Below, piece after piece: positions 47,378-56,367 of a stretch of 64,000 nucleotides of DNA. The position numbers and the translations under genes are program-made. Source of the stretch: Parafrankia irregularis (GTDB lineage Bacteria > Actinomycetota > Actinomycetes > Frankiales > Frankiaceae); NCBI RefSeq assembly GCF_001536285.1, contig NZ_FAOZ01000002.1, forward strand, positions 372,001 to 436,000, given 5' to 3'. Numbering within the stretch: the stretch's first letter is position 1; each line of letters begins with the position of its first letter. The notes beneath the pieces are model-generated. The model did not search any database. It saw only the letters and a list, made by a program, of their open reading frames with translations, and was not told where the DNA came from.

Positions 47378-49123
47378 ATGCTCACACCGCTGACGGAGGA
47401 AGACCCGCGGCAGGTTGGTCGGTACCGGCTTCACAACCGGATCGGCGCCGGCGGCATGGGGACTGTCTACCTGGGTTTCACGCCCGCTTCCGAACCGGTC
47501 GCCGTGAAGGTCGCGGCCGCCGAGCTGTCAGAGGACGAGGAGTTCCGCTCCCGCTTCGAGCGGGAGGTGCGGGCCGCGCTGCGGGTCCGCGGCGGCGCCG
47601 TGGCGAGTGTGCTCGACGCGGACACGACCGCGTCACAGCCGTGGATGGTGACGGAGTACGTCGAAGGCGTGAATCTGGCCGACGCGGTCCGTCGGCGCGG
47701 CCGGCTGGAACCCCATCTGGTCCGTGGTCTCGCGGTAGGCCTCGCTGACGCACTGGTGGCGATCCACGCGGCGGGCGTCGTCCACCGGGACCTGAAGCCC
47801 TCGAACATCCTGCTCGCCTGGGACGGCCCCAAGGTCATCGACTTCGGTATCGCCCAGCTCACCGACAGCGCCACCCTGACCAGGAGCGGCCATGTCATCG
47901 GCACCCTGGCCTGGATGGCACCGGAACAGATGCGCGGTGAGTCGGCCGGAACACCCGCGGACGTCTTCGCCTGGGCAAGCTGCGTGACCTACGCGGCGAC
48001 GGGGCGCCATCCCTTCCACGCCGACGCCCCCGATCTGCTGGCGCAGCGCGTCCAGCGCGACGATCCCGACATCGACGGACTGCCGGGGTACCTCCGCGAG
48101 CTGGTCGCCCGGGCGCTGTCCAAGGAGGCGCGGGACAGGCCTGTTCCAGCGAGCCTGCTCGCCGCACTCGTCGGGCATGAGGTCCGCGGCGTGGCCGAGG
48201 CCGACCGGGCGGCCGGATCGATCCTGGAGCAGACCTGGACCGGCCCGTCCCCGGCATTCGGCATCCCGGAGGCGCCGACGCCACCGCGGCCGGGTGGCGA
48301 GCATCGTCGGGCGGAACGCCCGGTGACCGGTGGCTCGCCGGCGGGATCGTCGCCGCAGGGGCCCGGCCCGTTCGGTCCGCCGCCGCCGGCGTCGGCCTTC
48401 CGCGCGACGTCCGGCCCGGGGGTGGCCCGGCGAGGTCCGAGCGTGCCGGGCAGCCCGGCACGGCCGGTCCCGCCAGGCCCGCCAGGCCCGCCAGGCCATC
48501 CAGGCCATCCGGGGCAGCCCATTCAGCCGGTGCAGCCCGTGCCGCCCATACAGCCCGCGCAACCGGTGCCACGGAAGCCGCAGGTGTCCAGTCCCCTGGC
48601 CGCGCCGCCGGCCTGGGCTGGCTCGGGCGCCGACGGCACGCGCGAGCGCTGGGAAGGGGCTCGTCCCGGTGCGCCCGACTCCCGGGGCTCGGCCGATCCC
48701 ACCTTCCGCCCGGCTGACCCGATGCCTCCGGGAGCACCACCGGATCCCCGGTTGTGGCCCGCGGCGAGGGGCACGGGGGCATTTCCCCCGGAATCGCGTC
48801 CCCCTGCGTCGCCCGGGGCCGGCTACCCGCCCGCTGGTGCGTCCCCGGGGGCTGCGGCCGCGCGTCCTGCCGGAGTGCGGCTGATGCTGGCAGGGCTGCT
48901 TGAGCAGTGGAACCTCTGCGCGTTGCTCTCCCTCGCGCTGGGCATTCTGTGGATCTTCGGGGTGGGCAGTGTCGCCGCGGTGGTGCTGGGCCTCGTCGCC
49001 CGATGGCAGCTTCGCCGCCGGCGTCAGCGGGGATCTCTCGCGGCCACGGTGGGCATTGGTCTGGGCTGCCTCGGTATCGCCGCCACCGCGGTGGTCGGCG
49101 CTCTGGTCCGGGCGATTTTCTGA
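47378..49123 (+). CDS. Serine/threonine protein kinase with membrane C-terminus
   Basis: A Pkn-type (Hanks) kinase of 581 residues. The Gly-rich loop is IGAGGMGTVYLG, the ATP lysine is in VAVKVA, the catalytic loop is VHRDLKPSN and the Mg motif DFG (IDFGIAQL); GTLAWMAPEQ marks the P+1 region. The kinase domain ends near residue 268. A Pro/Gly-rich linker of about 225 residues with GPPGPPG repeats follows, then two membrane helices with a basic loop (RWQLRRRRQRG) in a DUF4190-like arrangement. There is no outer sensor domain such as PASTA. ATG 47378 has GAGGGGAG upstream; it is divergent from the carboxyltransferase. Confidence 0.93.
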   Translation: MLTPLTEEDPRQVGRYRLHNRIGAGGMGTVYLGFTPASEPVAVKVAAAELSEDEEFRSRFEREVRAALRVRGGAVASVLDADTTASQPWMVTEYVEGVNLADAVRRRGRLEPHLVRGLAVGLADALVAIHAAGVVHRDLKPSNILLAWDGPKVIDFGIAQLTDSATLTRSGHVIGTLAWMAPEQMRGESAGTPADVFAWASCVTYAATGRHPFHADAPDLLAQRVQRDDPDIDGLPGYLRELVARALSKEARDRPVPASLLAALVGHEVRGVAEADRAAGSILEQTWTGPSPAFGIPEAPTPPRPGGEHRRAERPVTGGSPAGSSPQGPGPFGPPPPASAFRATSGPGVARRGPSVPGSPARPVPPGPPGPPGHPGHPGQPIQPVQPVPPIQPAQPVPRKPQVSSPLAAPPAWAGSGADGTRERWEGARPGAPDSRGSADPTFRPADPMPPGAPPDPRLWPAARGTGAFPPESRPPASPGAGYPPAGASPGAAAARPAGVRLMLAGLLEQWNLCALLSLALGILWIFGVGSVAAVVLGLVARWQLRRRRQRGSLAATVGIGLGCLGIAATAVVGALVRAIF

Positions 49124-49578
49124 GAAGCCACGAGCGCGCTGGTGGCGTTCGTCTCGTCCGTAGGCTGATCAGCGCTCGGCTTAGTTGTGTGAGATCGGAC
49201 ATACCTGAGTCCGGCTCGGGGGTGTGAGGCCATCAGCGCTTCGCGCACGTCCAAGGGCGGTCACTGTCCGCCACGATGCGCACTGCTGCGTGGCGCCCCT
49301 TCGGGTTGTCGGTGTCGGCCGCCGCCGCGGGCTCGAATAGCGCAGGATCATGCCTGCCTGACGGCGGTTCTGCGCGGCCGACCACCGCCACGAAAGCGCC
49401 GTCGTCCGCAGTGGTGACCGCGTAGCGCAACGGCGTCGGTCGTGGCCCGGCGTCGGTCCGGAGGTGACCGGGATCAACTCAGGGTCACGGTCGAGGGTCG
49501 AGCGTCGGAGGGGCCTCGTCAGTAGGCTCGCAGGCGTTCTGTGCATCCCCTGACCGACCGCATCCGACTGGACGGACC
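49124..49578. other. Promoter region of sucCD
   Basis: About 455 bp without a supported gene. It contains a 20-bp near-palindrome (GCCAC-g-AGCGCGCT-g-GTGGC, 49128-49147) just after the kinase gene and two TAGGCT boxes (49159-49164, 49523-49528). The second would start a sucC mRNA with a leader of about 45 nt. Confidence 0.45.
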
Positions 49579-50745
49579 GTGGATCTCTTCGAATACCAGG
49601 CGAAGAAGCTTTTCGCCGAACATGGCGTACCGGTACCAACCGGGAAGGTTGCCACAACCCCTCAACAAGCGCGTGAGATCGCGACCGAGCTCGGCGGCAA
49701 GGTGGTCGTCAAGGCTCAGGTCAAGGCCGGCGGTCGCGGCAAGGCCGGCGGTGTGAAGGTCGCCGACGGCCCGGACGACGCCTACGAGAAGGCGTCGGCC
49801 ATCCTGGGGATGGACATCAAGGGCCACACGGTCCACTCCGTCCTCGTCGAGCAGGCGAGCAACATCGCGGAGGAGTACTACGCCTCCTTCCTCCTCGACC
49901 GTGCCAACCGCACCTTCCTGGCCATGGCCTCCCGCGAGGGTGGCATGGAGATCGAGGAGGTGGCGGCGACCAACCCGGCCGCCCTGGCCCGGATCCACAT
50001 CGACCCGCTGACCGGCGTCGACGCCGCGAAGGCCCGCGAGATCGCGGTCGCGGCCAAGCTGCCCGACGCCGCGCTCGACGGCGCGAGCACGCTGCTGGCG
50101 AAGCTGTGGGAGGTGTTCGTCAAGTCCGACGCCACCCTGGTCGAGGTGAACCCGCTGATCCTCACGGGTGAGGGCAACGTCGTCGCGCTCGACGGCAAGG
50201 TCACCCTGGACGAGAACGCGGACTTCCGGCACCCGGAGAACGCCGAGCTCGTCGACACGTCCGCGGTCGACCCGCTGGAGCAGAAGGCCAAGGAGAAGGG
50301 CCTCAACTACGTCAAGCTCGAGGGCCAGGTCGGGATCATCGGCAACGGTGCCGGCCTCGTCATGTCGACGCTGGACGTCGTGACCTACGCCGGTGAGGAG
50401 TTCGGTGGCCAGCGGCCGGCGAACTTCCTCGACATCGGTGGTGGCGCCTCGGCCGAGGTCATGGCGAACGGCCTGTCGATCATCCTGAGCGACCCGTCCG
50501 TCAAGAGTGTCTTCGTCAACATCTTCGGTGGGATCACCGCCTGCGACGCCGTCGCCAACGGCATCATCCAGGCGCTCGACATCGTCGGGAACGTCACGAC
50601 CCCGCTGGTGGTGCGCCTCGACGGCAACAACGCCGAGGAGGGCCGCCGGATTCTGAAGGAGGCCAACCTCTCGGTGGTCAAGCCGGTGGACACGATGGAC
50701 GGCGCGGCGAAGCTCGCCGCCGAGCTCGCCGCGGCCGCGGCCTGA
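49579..50745 (+). CDS. sucC: Succinyl-CoA ligase (ADP-forming), beta subunit
   Basis: It pairs with SucD to convert succinyl-CoA to succinate with formation of ATP or GTP in the TCA cycle. The ATP-grasp fold begins [36 protein letters not shown] binds nucleotide, [10 protein letters not shown] and [11 protein letters not shown] are typical of the beta subunit. It has 388 residues, normal length. The GTG start at 49579 gives the conserved N-terminus. It is 22 bp ahead of sucD. Confidence 0.97.
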   Translation: MDLFEYQAKKLFAEHGVPVPTGKVATTPQQAREIATELGGKVVVKAQVKAGGRGKAGGVKVADGPDDAYEKASAILGMDIKGHTVHSVLVEQASNIAEEYYASFLLDRANRTFLAMASREGGMEIEEVAATNPAALARIHIDPLTGVDAAKAREIAVAAKLPDAALDGASTLLAKLWEVFVKSDATLVEVNPLILTGEGNVVALDGKVTLDENADFRHPENAELVDTSAVDPLEQKAKEKGLNYVKLEGQVGIIGNGAGLVMSTLDVVTYAGEEFGGQRPANFLDIGGGASAEVMANGLSIILSDPSVKSVFVNIFGGITACDAVANGIIQALDIVGNVTTPLVVRLDGNNAEEGRRILKEANLSVVKPVDTMDGAAKLAAELAAAAA

Positions 50746-50767
50746 CCTGGGTCGGAGGACACAACCG

Positions 50768-51640
50768 ATGGCTATCTGGCTCGACGAGAACAGCCGCATC
50801 GTGGTGCAGGGCATCACCGGCGGCGAGGGCAGCAAGCACACCCGGCGGATGCTCGCATCGGGCGCGAAGGTCGTCGCCGGTGTGAACGCGCGCAAGGTGG
50901 GGCAGCAGGTCGAGGGCGTACCGGTCTTCGGTTCCGTGGCGGACGCCATGGCCGAGACCGGCGCGAACGTATCCGTGATCTTCGTTCCGCCGAAGTTCAC
51001 CAAGGACGCCGCGATCGAGGCTGTTGACGCCGCGATCCCGCTGGCCGTGGTGATCACCGAGGGTGTGCCGGTTCACGACACCACCGAGTTCTTCGCGTAC
51101 TCGAAGTCAAAGGGCACGACCCGGATCATTGGGCCGAACTGCCCGGGAATCGCCAGCCCCGGCGTCTCGAACGCCGGCATCATCCCCGCCGACATCACTC
51201 CTGGTGGGCGGATCGGTCTTGTCAGTAAGAGCGGCACGCTGACTTACCAGATGATGTACGAGCTGCGCGAGTTCGGTTTCAGCACCTGCGTCGGTATCGG
51301 TGGTGACCCTGTCATCGGTACGACACACATTGACGCGCTCGACGCGTTCCAGGCAGACCCCGGCACCGACGCGATCGTCATGATCGGCGAGATCGGTGGC
51401 GACGCCGAGGAGCGCGCCGCGGCACACATCGAGGCGCACGTGACGAAGCCCGTGGTCGGCTACGTCGCCGGTTTCACCGCGCCGGAGGGCAAGACCATGG
51501 GTCACGCCGGGGCCATCGTCTCCGGCTCCTCAGGCACCGCGCAGGCGAAGAAGGAAGCTCTGGAGAAGGCCGGCGTGCGCGTCGGCAAGACCCCGAGCGA
51601 AACCGCGCGGCTGATGGCTGACATCATGCGGTCGTTGTAG
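50768..51640 (+). CDS. sucD: Succinyl-CoA ligase, alpha subunit
   Basis: It carries the CoA-binding Rossmann domain and the histidine phosphorylated during catalysis. [15 protein letters not shown] near the N-terminus, [12 protein letters not shown] and the phospho-histidine loop [17 protein letters not shown] (about residue 247) are present. It has 290 residues. ATG 50768 follows GGAGGACACAACC, a good ribosome site, and is coupled to sucC. Confidence 0.97.
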   Translation: MAIWLDENSRIVVQGITGGEGSKHTRRMLASGAKVVAGVNARKVGQQVEGVPVFGSVADAMAETGANVSVIFVPPKFTKDAAIEAVDAAIPLAVVITEGVPVHDTTEFFAYSKSKGTTRIIGPNCPGIASPGVSNAGIIPADITPGGRIGLVSKSGTLTYQMMYELREFGFSTCVGIGGDPVIGTTHIDALDAFQADPGTDAIVMIGEIGGDAEERAAAHIEAHVTKPVVGYVAGFTAPEGKTMGHAGAIVSGSSGTAQAKKEALEKAGVRVGKTPSETARLMADIMRSL

Positions 51641-51648
51641 CACTGTTC

Positions 51649-51685
51649 GCGGGGGGTCTTCTTCCACCACGAGGGAGACCCCCGC
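51649..51685 (+). terminator. sucCD terminator
   Basis: GCGGGGGGTCT and AGACCCCCGC form a 10-bp stem with one bulged G around a 16-nt loop, 8 bp after sucD. Confidence 0.7.
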
Positions 51686-51859
51686 GTCTGGGCGGTCGAA
51701 GGAGTTTCCGGTCGCCGGGGGCGGGGCGCGGACGCGAACGAACGCGAACGCTTTCCGTCTCGCGGTCTTGCTGCGAGACTCCTGCTGTGGTCAGGATGGG
51801 CCGTGGGATGATGGTCGGCCCACCTGACCGACCGACCAGACGAAGTGGGGATTTCAGTC

Positions 51860-52546
51860 GTGGTACAGATCGGTGGTCGTAGTGTTGCGACCAACGACGT
51901 CGGGGTCATCGGCGCCGGCGCCGTAGCGTTCATCTTCAGTTTCGTGCCCTGGTTCTCCATCAAGAGCACCTACTACGGGGCCTCGTATTCCAATAGCGCC
52001 AACGGGTGGAGCACGGATCTCGGCGGCTATTTCTGGGGCTGGCTGGCCATCCTCCTGCTGCTCGCGGTCGCGGGTCTCACCGCGGCGCTGACCTTCGGGA
52101 ACGTCCGGCTGCCATCGCTGCCGCTGCCGCTGCCGCTCGTCCTGGCGGGTGCTTCGGGACTGTCGATTCTGTTGATCCTCATCCGCTGGCTTGCCTACCC
52201 GGACATCCCGAGCGGCATCAGCGGCGGCGCCTCGTTCGGTCTTTTCCTCGCGCTCATCGCGGCCATCGCCCAGACGGTGTTCAACGTGCTGAACCTGCGG
52301 GCGGGTACCGGAGTCGCGGGCAACCCGCCGGCACCGCCGACCAACTGGCCGGGGCAGGGCCAGCCGCCGTACGGCCAGCCGTACGGCCAGCAGCCGCCGC
52401 AGGGCTATGGCCAGCCCCCGCAGGGCTACGGCCAGCAGCCGCCGCAGGGTTACGGCCAGCAGCCCGGATACGGCCAGCCGCCGACCGGTGGCGGGTATGG
52501 CCAGCAGCCGCCGCAGGGCTATGGCCAGCCGCCGGCGGGCCAGTAG
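51860..52546 (+). CDS. Four-helix membrane protein with Gln/Pro/Gly/Tyr repeat tail (Rv0954/DUF5336-like)
   Basis: A 228-residue membrane protein. Four hydrophobic helices are seen ([76 protein letters not shown]). The cytoplasmic tail from about residue 160 consists of QPPQGYGQ repeats. In mycobacteria a similar protein (Rv0954) stands at the same place after sucCD. The function is unknown; such tails often mediate polar or septal localisation. GTG 51860 is preceded by GTGGGGA; GTG 51845 is also in frame. Confidence 0.75.
   Translation: MVQIGGRSVATNDVGVIGAGAVAFIFSFVPWFSIKSTYYGASYSNSANGWSTDLGGYFWGWLAILLLLAVAGLTAALTFGNVRLPSLPLPLPLVLAGASGLSILLILIRWLAYPDIPSGISGGASFGLFLALIAAIAQTVFNVLNLRAGTGVAGNPPAPPTNWPGQGQPPYGQPYGQQPPQGYGQPPQGYGQQPPQGYGQQPGYGQPPTGGGYGQQPPQGYGQPPAGQ
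52376..52540 (+). repeat. Tandem repeats encoding QPPQGYG
   Basis: Repeated units of the type CAGCCGCCGCAGGGCTATGG (about 20-27 bp) encode the tail of the preceding membrane protein. Several units are nearly identical. Confidence 0.75.
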
Positions 52547-52609
52547 TTCGACCTGTGGGGCGCCGCTCGCATCCGGCGGCGCCCACCGGTACGTGGATCT
52601 GACAGCCAG

Positions 52610-53230
52610 GTGAGGCCAGTGGTGACGCCAGCGGGGGATCGGCCCACCCCGGATTCGGCCAGGGCCGGAATTCTGACCGGTGGGCTCCTGATACTCGTCT
52701 CCGGCTTCCTGCCCTGGTTCACTCCGGTCGACAGCTCCTACCGCTCGGCCGCTTCCTGCTGGTCACTCGGACCGGCGGCCGCAGCGGTGTTCGTGCTCGG
52801 CCTCGGTCTGATGTTCGCGGTCGTCCTGCCGCTCGTCGTCCGATGGTTCCCGTCGTCCCGGCCGTCGTCCGCACGCCTGGTGGCGCTCCGGGCGGCGCGG
52901 TCTCGGGTGGTGTGGCCCGGGGTGGTGCGGCGGCTGCGCCCGCCTCGGCTGACCGTCGGCCTGTCCGTCGCAGTGGCGGGTACGGCTGTGCTCGTGGTGC
53001 TGGCCGGGTGGCTGATGGCCCCGTCATTCACCGATCCAGCCCTGCCCGGCCCCGGGCGGGCCGCGGAAGCGGGTGTTCTCCTGCCCTGGCCCGGTAGCGG
53101 GCCGGCGATGCCTGCCGTACCCGGGGCCGGTTTCTACCTCGCGCTCGTCGGCACCTCGATCGAGCTGGCCGCCTGCGCCTGGGCGTCGCGGCGATCGGGG
53201 TTCGGGGCGGCCCTGCGCCCGGGCGGCTGA
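52610..53230 (+). CDS. Membrane protein, four hydrophobic segments
   Basis: A 206-residue integral membrane protein that appears related in layout to its neighbour: first helix GILTGGLLILVSGFLPWFTPV includes the same FxPWF pattern, followed by helices at about residues 56-78, 115-136 and 172-190. It has no repeat tail. The FLPWF start motif suggests that the two genes are diverged copies. GTG 52610 is the first start; GTG 52619 and 52622 are behind AGGTGAGG and may be used. The function is unknown. Confidence 0.65.
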   Translation: MRPVVTPAGDRPTPDSARAGILTGGLLILVSGFLPWFTPVDSSYRSAASCWSLGPAAAAVFVLGLGLMFAVVLPLVVRWFPSSRPSSARLVALRAARSRVVWPGVVRRLRPPRLTVGLSVAVAGTAVLVVLAGWLMAPSFTDPALPGPGRAAEAGVLLPWPGSGPAMPAVPGAGFYLALVGTSIELAACAWASRRSGFGAALRPGG

Positions 53231-53264
53231 CGTCCGGGCCGGCGCGGGCCTGTCCACGCGCGAC

Positions 53265-53321
53265 GTCCGTTTCGGTGCACCGCGTCTGTTTCGGGGCACC
53301 CAGTCTGTTTCGGGGCACCTG
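53265..53321 (+). repeat. Three 19-bp tandem repeats
   Basis: GTCTGTTTCGGGGCACC-type units at 53265-53283, 53284-53302 and 53303-53321; the last two differ only in their final 2 bp. They lie in the gap before perM. Confidence 0.85.
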
Positions 53322-53466
53322 GGTGGGGCCGGCGCGGAAAAAGACCCTACCGAGCTGCCGAGTTGGGCGCGTACCTACTGCGTGTCCTGTTACCGACGTG
53401 GGTCGTTCTTGGATATCTCGGCGTGTTGTCCCGGAAGTGGTCCTCCGGCCGTGCAAGCCTGCCGGC

Positions 53467-54948
53467 GTGGGTACTCCCGTGCAGAACTCCGGCACTGTCA
53501 CCGGGGTGAGCCCGGGAGGCCGGGCCGGAGCTCACGTGGTCGACGAACGGATCGCCCCGGGGCCACTCACGGCACTCTGGGCACGCCTCGGACGGCCCGT
53601 CGTGAGCGCCGTCGCGACCAGCGCCGCGGGGCTGGTCGTCATCCAGTTCATCGTGCTCGTCGTGTGGGGGACGGACACCAGCTCGGCGGCCGGTCCGGAC
53701 GATGCCGCCCGGGTCGGCGCTGACCTCTGGCTGCTCGCCCATGGCGCCACGATCCATCTTTCGGCCGGATCGGTCGACTTTCTCCCGGTGGGCTTGGCCG
53801 TGCTACCGCTGCTCGCCGCGACGACGGCGGGTCACCGGCGGGCGGCCGGCAACGTCGAGCGGCTGCCGGCATCGGCTCGTGGCAGGCGTCCGCGGGGTCC
53901 CCGGCCGGAACAGTCGGGGCAGCCAGGGGAGCCGGCACAACCAGGGCACCCGGCACAGCCAGGGGGGCCGGCGCAGACGGCGCGGTTGTCCCGGGCCGAG
54001 ATACCGCCGCCCTGGAGAGCCGTGATCCGTGATGTGACCCTCGTGGCGGGTACGCAGACTGTCTTCGTACTGGTGATCGCGCTGATCGTGTCCACACCGG
54101 CGGCGCGGCCGGACGTCTTCACCGTGGTGGTCGGAGCGCTGGCGTTCAGCCTGTCGGGAGCGGTGATCGGCGTGCTGTCCGGCTACGGGGCGCTGCGTTC
54201 GGCCTGGCGGGCACTGCCCGCTTCGGTGAGGGTGCCCGCCACGGCCGCGTTGACCGCGTTCACCTCGATGCTTGCCGCGGCGGCGTTCGGGGTGGCGCTG
54301 GTACTGGCCGCCACGCTGCCCGAGATCGCGGCGACAGATCGCGGGCTCGGCGCGGGAGTCGTCGGCGGGGTGGGCCTCGCGGCCATCCAGCTCGCGATCC
54401 TGCCGAATCTCGTCCTGTGGGCGCTGGCCTACACGCTGGGGCCTGGCTTCGCCGTCGGTGGCGGTTTCGTGCGGCCCGCCGAGGTGCAGTCGGGGCTGTT
54501 CCCGGATCTGCCGGTGTTCGCCGCGCTGCCGCCCGGTCCGCTGCCGCGTCCTGGATGGCTGGTGCTGGCGGTGGTTCCCCTCATCGCGGGGACGATGCTC
54601 GCCCTGTCGGTGCGGCGCGGGATGGTCGGGGCCCCCCACCGTGATCGGCTGCGGACGACCCTCGTGGCCGCGGGCGTGGGCGGGCTGCTGCTGATGGTCG
54701 TCACGCAGCTGTCCGCGGGCCGGCTGGGCAGCGGGTCGGCGAGGTTCGGGCCCTCGGGGTGGCTGGTGGGTCTGGCAGCGGCAGCGGAGCTCGCGGCGGT
54801 GGCTGTCGTGGTGTCCGGCGTCGCGGAGCTGGCGTCGCGGCGGGCAGGTCAGCCCTTCGAGGTCGGGTCGGTCCGGACCGCGTCACTGAAGCGGCGGCTG
54901 CAGTCCTCGAGCTCGGCGTCGGAACGGGCCACCCGCCGACATTCCTGA
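53467..54948 (+). CDS. perM: PerM-like multi-pass membrane protein (DUF6350)
   Basis: A large integral membrane protein, 493 residues, with about nine hydrophobic segments and a Pro/Gln/Gly-rich cytoplasmic loop (about residues 140-175). Position after sucCD and before purN, as well as size, match Rv0955 (PerM), which in mycobacteria supports cell division and persistence. GTG 53467 was chosen as the nearest start ahead of the conserved part; GTG 53506 is an alternative, and neither has a strong ribosome site. The last 100 bp overlap the 3' end of the opposite gene. Confidence 0.75.
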   Translation: MGTPVQNSGTVTGVSPGGRAGAHVVDERIAPGPLTALWARLGRPVVSAVATSAAGLVVIQFIVLVVWGTDTSSAAGPDDAARVGADLWLLAHGATIHLSAGSVDFLPVGLAVLPLLAATTAGHRRAAGNVERLPASARGRRPRGPRPEQSGQPGEPAQPGHPAQPGGPAQTARLSRAEIPPPWRAVIRDVTLVAGTQTVFVLVIALIVSTPAARPDVFTVVVGALAFSLSGAVIGVLSGYGALRSAWRALPASVRVPATAALTAFTSMLAAAAFGVALVLAATLPEIAATDRGLGAGVVGGVGLAAIQLAILPNLVLWALAYTLGPGFAVGGGFVRPAEVQSGLFPDLPVFAALPPGPLPRPGWLVLAVVPLIAGTMLALSVRRGMVGAPHRDRLRTTLVAAGVGGLLLMVVTQLSAGRLGSGSARFGPSGWLVGLAAAAELAAVAVVVSGVAELASRRAGQPFEVGSVRTASLKRRLQSSSSASERATRRHS

Positions 54949-55358
54949 TATTGGTGCAGGTCGTCGCCATGCCGTTCGTAGAAGACCCACATGCCGCTGG
55001 CGATGGTGAAGGCGATGAGCAGCGAGAGCGCGCCGAGCGCGAGCCCTATGGTGCCCGCCCCACCACCGGCACCGTCCCGGCGGGCCTCGGCCCGGGCCCG
55101 CATCCCGACCACGATGGCCGCGATGCCCAGCACGCCGCCGACGACCGCGAGGCTGGTGACCAGGGCCAGCGCACCGAGGGCAACGGCCCCTCGCCCGGCG
55201 CGGCGGCCGGGCGGCGACGCCTGGCCGGTGGCCTCGCCGCGGCGGATGAAGCGGGCGGCGAGCCGGTCGGGGTACGCGGGCTGTGTCTCGTGGTGGCCCG
55301 CCCACCGCGGGCCGGATCCCGGTGCGGAGGCAGGGTCGTGATCAGGCCGCTCGGACAC
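54849..55358 (-). CDS. DUF4190-like two-helix membrane protein
   Basis: A 169-residue protein: a polar N-terminal tail of about 55 residues, helix one (GAVALGALALVTSLAVVGGVLGIAAIVVG), a basic loop (MRARAEARRDG), helix two (GTIGLALGALSLLIAFTIASGMWVF) and a polar end with two cysteines (QECRR, EDCSRR). The helix-loop-helix pattern is that of DUF4190 and resembles the C-terminus of the kinase at 47-49 kb. GTG 55358 follows GGAGAGACG. The gene runs against perM and overlaps its end by 100 bp. Confidence 0.72.
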   Translation of the reverse strand: MSERPDHDPASAPGSGPRWAGHHETQPAYPDRLAARFIRRGEATGQASPPGRRAGRGAVALGALALVTSLAVVGGVLGIAAIVVGMRARAEARRDGAGGGAGTIGLALGALSLLIAFTIASGMWVFYERHGDDLHQYQECRRVARSDAELEDCSRRFSDAVRTDPTSKG

Positions 55359-55571
55359 CGTCTCTCCGTCTCTCCGTCTTTCCGCCCCGGCGCGTCTGGC
55401 GTCGCTGCGCGCGCCCGGTCGCCCGGCAGCTCCGCCGTCGTCTGCTCCCGGTGGTTCCCGCCACGCGCCTGGACGACATCGTAGGAGTCGTGGGCACGTG
55501 AACCGGGCTGGCGGGAAATGTCGGCCCTTTCCGGTACGGTCCCGCCCGGTTCATCGACGTCGGGAGGTCCC

Positions 55572-56216
55572 ATGCCCCGTCCCTCGAAGGCGCTGCGGGC
55601 CGAGTCGGCCCGCCTGCGTGGCCTCGGCTGGAGCTACCGCCGGATCGCGGCGGAGCTACGGCTGCGTCATCGTGTCAACGCCCGTGTCGCATACCGCCTC
55701 GCCCACGGGTGGACCCAGGAGGAGGTCGCTCACCAGTGGAACGAACGCTGGTCGGGGGCGGGATCCGTCGTCAAGACCGGAAAAGCGATCTCCTACTGGG
55801 AAGTGTGGCCGGGCCGGGGTGGGCGGGAGCCCTCCGCACGGACGTTGGCCCGGCTGGCCGAGCTCTACCACTGCCGGCCAGGTGATCTTCTGGACGGGAT
55901 GGACTGCGGCGATCTGGAGACCATGCCGGGGCGTGCGCCTGCGGCCGAGACTTCAGGCCGAGGTGTGAGCAGGTATCGGCACGAGGCCGGCGGGGCCTTC
56001 TCCGACTGTCGCGACGGGGCAGCCGGCGACGGGGCGGCCGGCGGCGGGGCGGGTGGTGGTGGTGAGGTGCCCGGAGCGCGGCCCGAGCGGCGGCGCGAGT
56101 CGTTCGGAGGCTGCGACGGCCCGGATCAGGACGTGGACTGGGTGCGCGCGCCAGCAGTGATGATGGTGCATCAGAGCGGCCCCGAGGACGCTGGCTGGGG
56201 CAGCCAGGCCGCCTGA
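55572..56216 (+). CDS. Helix-turn-helix DNA-binding protein
   Basis: A 214-residue regulator. The N-terminus (PSKALRAESARLRGLGWSYRRIAAEL) is followed by a Cro/C1-like helix-turn-helix (RLAHGWTQEEVAHQWNERW ... ISYWEVWPG ... PSARTLARLAELYHCRPGDLL, about residues 40-115). The rest is Gly/Ala/Arg-rich without known domain. This architecture is common in actinobacteria, often in developmental or antibiotic regulators. ATG 55572 has GGGAGG 4 nt upstream. It is upstream of the purN-purH gene by 150 bp, without evidence that it controls it. Confidence 0.75.
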   Translation: MPRPSKALRAESARLRGLGWSYRRIAAELRLRHRVNARVAYRLAHGWTQEEVAHQWNERWSGAGSVVKTGKAISYWEVWPGRGGREPSARTLARLAELYHCRPGDLLDGMDCGDLETMPGRAPAAETSGRGVSRYRHEAGGAFSDCRDGAAGDGAAGGGAGGGGEVPGARPERRRESFGGCDGPDQDVDWVRAPAVMMVHQSGPEDAGWGSQAA

Positions 56217-56367
56217 CCGGCGGCCGGCCCGGTGCGTTCCGTGCAGGTCCGGCGTGTCTGGAGCACCGAGAAAGTAGATTCGGACCGTCGTCGCTGGCCA
56301 TCGCCCGCGGATTCCCGAGCTCCCGGCCGGTCGACGTCGGCCGGCCGACCAGTTCACGGAGGGGTCT

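Noticed and set aside
49233-49430. Minus-strand 65-codon frame upstream of sucC
   Set aside because: The start is TTG without ribosome site, and no family is recognised; it may be a gene remnant, but evidence is too thin.
53275-53466. N-terminal extension of perM from the first in-frame start
   Set aside because: It would run through the 19-bp repeats, is Cys/Arg-rich and unlike membrane-protein starts; a later GTG is more plausible.
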